DNA from: GCA-2737665 sp044344795
Lineage (GTDB): Bacteria; Bacteroidota; Bacteroidia; Palsa-965
Direction: 5' to 3'
Assembly: GCA_044344795.1 (NCBI GenBank)
Contig: JBIJCF010000060.1
Span: forward strand, 1-8,521
DNA length: 8,521 bases
In this document: positions 7,353 through 8,521 of the stretch, one piece after another
Position numbering within the stretch: position 1 is the stretch's first letter
Layout of the letters: every line of letters starts with the position of its first letter
Made by a program: the position numbers and the translations under genes
The notes under the pieces: generated by a model
What the model was told of the DNA's origin: nothing
Database searches by the model: none
Seen by the model: the letters and a program-made list of their open reading frames with translations, nothing else

Positions 7353-7500
7353 TCATTTTTTTAATCGTGGATCGAAAGCGTCTCGTAAGGCTTCGCCGAT
7401 AATATTATAGATGGTAACTGTAAGAAAAATTGCAATTCCCGGAAACACAATAAGCCACCACGCTTGAAAGTTATCCTTGCCTTGATATAATAGTCGCCCC
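7353..7500 (-). pseudogene. peptide ABC transporter permease (DppC/OppC type), C-terminal remnant
   Basis: The minus strand encodes GRLLYQGKDNFQAWWLIVF, then PGIAIFLTVTIYNIIGEALR and DAFDPRLKK, before TGA at 7353-7355. This is the standard end of OppC/DppC permeases: after SWG comes a loop, a final helix with FPGxAIxLTV, and the terminal GxxLRDAxDPRL motif. About 48 residues remain of roughly 300 or more. Upstream in this frame the sequence no longer matches the family, and the expected Trp of SWGRLL is replaced at the junction near 7500. Beyond that, the homologous reading moves to another frame with DppB content. The segment alone cannot act as a permease. Confidence 0.8.
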
Positions 7501-7715
7501 GAATTAGCGATGCGATATACTTCATCACGCCATCCGAATTTCCCGTTTTGGGAATTAAGCGAGCAGCATTCTCGCGAATTTTCTCATCGGGAATTTCAGA
7601 TAATGTGTCGCAATCGGAAAAGCTTCCTAAACTAAAGTAGAAGACAGGCAAATGAAGTCCTAGTTGTCGATGGAGTTCCTGACGTTGTTGAATGGAATTA
7701 CGTGTATTACCGGGT
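7501..7715 (-). pseudogene. peptide ABC transporter permease (DppB type), N-terminal remnant
   Basis: In one minus-strand frame from about 7717 the sequence reads LPGNTRNSIQQRQELHRQLG, then LHLPVFYFSLGSF, then IPDEKIRENAARLIPKTGN and VMKYIASLI. LPG followed by a helix ending in LGL.LPV.Y matches the start of OppB/DppB permeases (family pattern LLPGDP...LGLD.P). The following polar stretch fits the periplasmic insertion seen in Bacteroidota members. The first membrane helix, before LPG, is missing: a TGA sits three codons upstream of the LPG Leu. Everything after the polar stretch, including all further helices, is gone, and the sequence passes directly to DppC content near 7500. About 70 codons remain. 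Confidence 0.68.
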
Positions 7716-8005
7716 AAGTAAATTCAAGCCCATCCACAGATGTTTCGGGCATCGATTTTACCAGAGCAGGAGCGAGCTTCAAACTATCGGGATCAACGGC
7801 AACCAGAAAACCTTGTGTAAAATCCATGATGACACGTCGTGGAACAGAAACACCATTAGTTGGGTGAAGATTATCAGGTTCAGCTCTCCAGTGATAGATA
7901 ATTATTTTGATCCAACCGTGATGTTGATGCTTTCTCCTCTCCACCACAAGCTGCCACTGCGAAAGATAAAAGTGCAATCCAACCTGAAATTCTGCTCATT
8001 TTCAT
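7716..8005 (-). pseudogene. peptide-binding lipoprotein (OppA/DppA, SBP family 5), N-terminal remnant with a frameshift
   Basis: From ATG 8005 the minus strand reads MKMSRISGWIALLSFAVAAC, a lipoprotein signal peptide with lipobox Cys20, then GGEEKASTSRLDQNNYLSL. Near 7888 the frame is lost and a TGA follows at once. One frame over it continues RAEPDNLHPTNGVSVPRRVI, DFTQGFLVAVDPDSLKLAPA and LVKSMPETSVDGLEFTY, the classic start of family 5 solute-binding proteins (EPDNLxP, then VDPxxxxLxPxLxxSxPxxSxDGLxxTY). Dropping one base of CTGGAG near 7888 would restore a single frame. After TY (about 7716) the remaining 400-plus residues are absent and DppB-type sequence begins. A TAnnTTTG promoter element lies just upstream. 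Confidence 0.8.
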
Positions 8006-8025
8006 GATAGTTAACTTCGTTAGGG

Positions 8026-8033
8026 CAAATATA
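8026..8033 (-). promoter_or_regulatory. Bacteroidota -7 element of the peptide-transporter remnant
   Basis: Minus-strand TATATTTG matches TAnnTTTG fully and lies 20 bases before the OppA-like ATG at 8005. A weak TTTTCC stands about 20 bases further up in the -33 region. It is probably the promoter of the former transporter operon and may still be active. Confidence 0.55.
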
Positions 8034-8108
8034 GTTTGAAGTAGTTCGGGAAAACAGCAGAGTTTTCAGTCGTTTTTGACAATGATTAGATATTCTACAT
8101 AGAAAAAT

Positions 8109-8133
8109 CAACCCTAAAAGCGATGAAGGGTTG
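8109..8133. repeat. inverted repeat overlapping the tRNA -33 box
   Basis: CAACCCT at 8109-8115 pairs exactly with AGGGTTG at 8127-8133 around an 11-base loop. On the minus strand the hairpin is followed by ATTTTTC, so it could end antisense transcription. On the plus strand its right arm contains the TTG of the tRNA promoter, so it could also be a binding site. Either role is inference. Confidence 0.4.
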
Positions 8134-8159
8134 TCAGTTTCAAAGTTTTTATAATTTTG
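8131..8159 (+). promoter_or_regulatory. strong Bacteroidota-type promoter of tRNA-Ser
   Basis: TTG at 8131-8133 (-33 element) and TAATTTTG at 8152-8159 (-7 element, full TAnnTTTG match) are separated by 18 bases. The sequence then reads CACTCCC, a start region common at stable-RNA promoters in this phylum. Transcription would begin near 8166 and give a leader of about 125 bases before the tRNA. Confidence 0.75.
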
Positions 8160-8185
8160 CACTCCCGACTTCAAGGTTGGATATG

Positions 8186-8206
8186 TGCCATACGGGTCAA
8201 ACCGTA
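8186..8206 (+). repeat. leader copy of the tRNA-Ser variable-arm region
   Basis: These 21 bases match 8334-8354 inside the downstream tRNA-Ser with a single mismatch (A8190 against G8338). The last 16 bases are identical. They form the same hairpin as the variable arm, TACGG and CCGTA around GTCAAA. The flanks do not align as a full tRNA: no acceptor or T-arm is seen around this copy. Confidence 0.8.
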
Positions 8207-8208
8207 GA

Positions 8209-8220
8209 CGTTCTTTAAAA
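8209..8220 (+). promoter_or_regulatory. possible boxA-like antitermination element in the tRNA leader
   Basis: CGTTCTTTAAAA matches the E. coli boxA consensus TGCTCTTTAACA at 9 of 12 positions. It sits in the leader of a stable RNA about 45 bases after the predicted start, a usual place for boxA. The match is short, so this is a weak call. Confidence 0.3.
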
Positions 8221-8292
8221 AATCAAAGTGGACAGCGAATTAGGCCCGTTCGAGAGAATGTAGTTTGTTGTCGGTAAAGTAAAACTTCACAT

Positions 8293-8381
8293 GGTGAGGT
8301 GGGTGAGAGGCCGAAACCAGCAGTTTGCTAAACTGCCGTACGGGTCAAACCGTACCGAGGGTTCGAATCCCTCCCTCACCG
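8293..8381 (+). tRNA. tRNA-Ser(GCU)
   Basis: A full class II tRNA can be folded by eye. The acceptor stem is GGTGAGG (8293-8299) with CCTCACC (8374-8380) and discriminator G8381. The D-arm begins GGT and closes with ACC. The anticodon stem is GCAGT (8320-8324) with ACTGC (8332-8336), and the loop TTGCTAA puts the anticodon GCT at 8327-8329 (reads AGC/AGU codons). The long variable arm GTACGG...CCGTAC (8338-8354) is the serine hallmark. The T-arm is GAGGG TTCGAAT CCCTC. No 3' CCA is encoded; CTT follows the discriminator. Confidence 0.97.
8334..8354 (+). repeat. tRNA-Ser variable-arm segment, second copy of the direct repeat
   Basis: This is the in-gene partner of the repeat at 8186-8206, covering the 3' end of the anticodon stem and the whole variable arm. 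The two copies are 148 bases apart in direct orientation and differ at one base. Confidence 0.8.
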
Positions 8382-8386
8382 CTTAC

Positions 8387-8421
8387 GAGCTGCTTCAATA
8401 TTTGATGCAGCTCTTTTTTTT
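8387..8421 (+). terminator. Rho-independent terminator after tRNA-Ser
   Basis: GAGCTGC (8387-8393) pairs with GCAGCTC (8407-8413). An inner TCAA/TTGA extends the stem across one T-T mismatch. A run of eight T follows (8414-8421). It starts 5 bases after the tRNA and ends 4 bases before the next start codon. Confidence 0.92.
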
Positions 8422-8425
8422 GTTT

Positions 8426-8521
8426 ATGCACTACGTTTATATTCTTCTGAGCCACAAAGATGGCAGCTATTACAAAGGCTACAGTGAAAATCCAATTGCA
8501 CGATTGAATCAGCATAATGAA
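8426..8521 (+). CDS. GIY-YIG nuclease family protein (YhbQ/UPF0213 type), N-terminal part
   Basis: The 32 codons from ATG 8426 to the window end read MHYVYILLSHKDGSYYKGYS, then ENPIARLNQHNE. This is the typical start of small single-domain GIY-YIG proteins: the VYIL strand, the Y-Y-x-G segment equivalent to YIG, and the helix with the catalytic Arg (R26) followed by the N..HN motif. In this subfamily GIY appears as VYI and YIG as YKG. Such proteins are about 80-100 residues and are presumed structure-specific DNA nucleases, mostly uncharacterised. The gene begins right behind the tRNA terminator with no visible promoter of its own, so it may depend on read-through. The rest lies outside the window. 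Confidence 0.9.
   Translation, partial: MHYVYILLSHKDGSYYKGYSENPIARLNQHNE

Noticed and set aside
7361..7651. Single minus-strand reading frame read as one 96-residue protein
   Set aside because: Its first half is DppB-like, but its second half is a frame-shadow of the DppC C-terminus, which is read in a different frame. It is not one gene.
7702..8007. Plus-strand open frame of about 100 codons across the transporter remnant
   Set aside because: It has no family resemblance and lies antisense to sequence with clear SBP family 5 motifs, so it is a shadow frame.
7902..8174. Minus-strand open frame starting at 8174
   Set aside because: It crosses the tRNA promoter and the OppA promoter and runs in the wrong frame through the OppA lipobox. 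The peptide is low in structure and unlike any family.
8161..8290. A second, degenerate tRNA in the leader
   Set aside because: Only the variable-arm stretch matches. No acceptor, D-arm or T-arm pairing partner could be found around it, so I report a repeat, not a tRNA gene.
1..8521. CRISPR array, insertion sequence, phage or toxin-antitoxin genes
   Set aside because: I saw no regularly spaced repeats, no transposase or integrase motifs, and no terminal inverted repeats with target duplications.

Overview
The window looks like chromosomal DNA from a member of the Bacteroidota, probably a free-living or metagenome-derived one. The evidence is: promoters of the TAnnTTTG type (2270-2277, 8026-8033, 8152-8159), starts without Shine-Dalgarno sequences, a RecR and an SSF symporter of the Bacteroidota type, a family 2 glycosyltransferase fused to a degenerate polyprenyl-phosphate sugar-transferase module, and a tRNA-Ser followed directly by a YhbQ-type GIY-YIG gene. 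Codon use and GC look even across most of the window, and no insertion sequence, phage gene or CRISPR array is visible.

Layout: 2-163 (+) is the C-terminal tail of a redoxin/thioredoxin-fold protein with an intrinsic terminator (183-216). A palindrome at 240-276 separates it from a minus-strand pair: recR (2326-2955) followed by the fused glycosyltransferase (293-2251). Diverging from recR is a plus-strand operon of a sodium:solute symporter (3098-4558) and a MarR-family regulator (4566-5021). A secreted protein of unknown function with a possible caspase-like His/Cys pair (5018-5818, minus) overlaps the end of marR by 4 bp. Next come a small two-helix membrane protein (5829-6179, plus) and an NfeD-like membrane protein that has lost its protease active site (6188-7324, minus).

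The most unusual part is 7353-8005 (minus). In about 650 bp it holds, in operon order, the lipoprotein N-terminus of an OppA/DppA-type peptide-binding protein, an N-terminal piece of a DppB-type permease, and the C-terminal end of a DppC-type permease. The pieces are joined by two abrupt frame-changing junctions, with one further frameshift in the first piece. The peptide motifs are still crisp. This is either a recent collapse of a peptide ABC-transporter operon by internal deletion or an assembly artefact. A good promoter still precedes it.

The right end holds a strong tRNA promoter and a leader that carries a near-exact 21-bp copy of the variable-arm region of the tRNA itself. After these come tRNA-Ser(GCU) (8293-8381), a terminator, and a GIY-YIG nuclease gene that begins 5 bp after the T-run and runs off the window.

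Functionally the intact genes are a mix of DNA repair (RecR), surface polysaccharide or glycolipid assembly (fused glycosyltransferase), regulated sodium-coupled uptake (symporter plus MarR), and envelope proteins of unknown role. I see no clear multi-gene novel defence or mobile system. The best leads are the collapsed transporter operon, the caspase-like secreted family, the pseudo-protease NfeD, and the variable-arm repeat in the tRNA leader.
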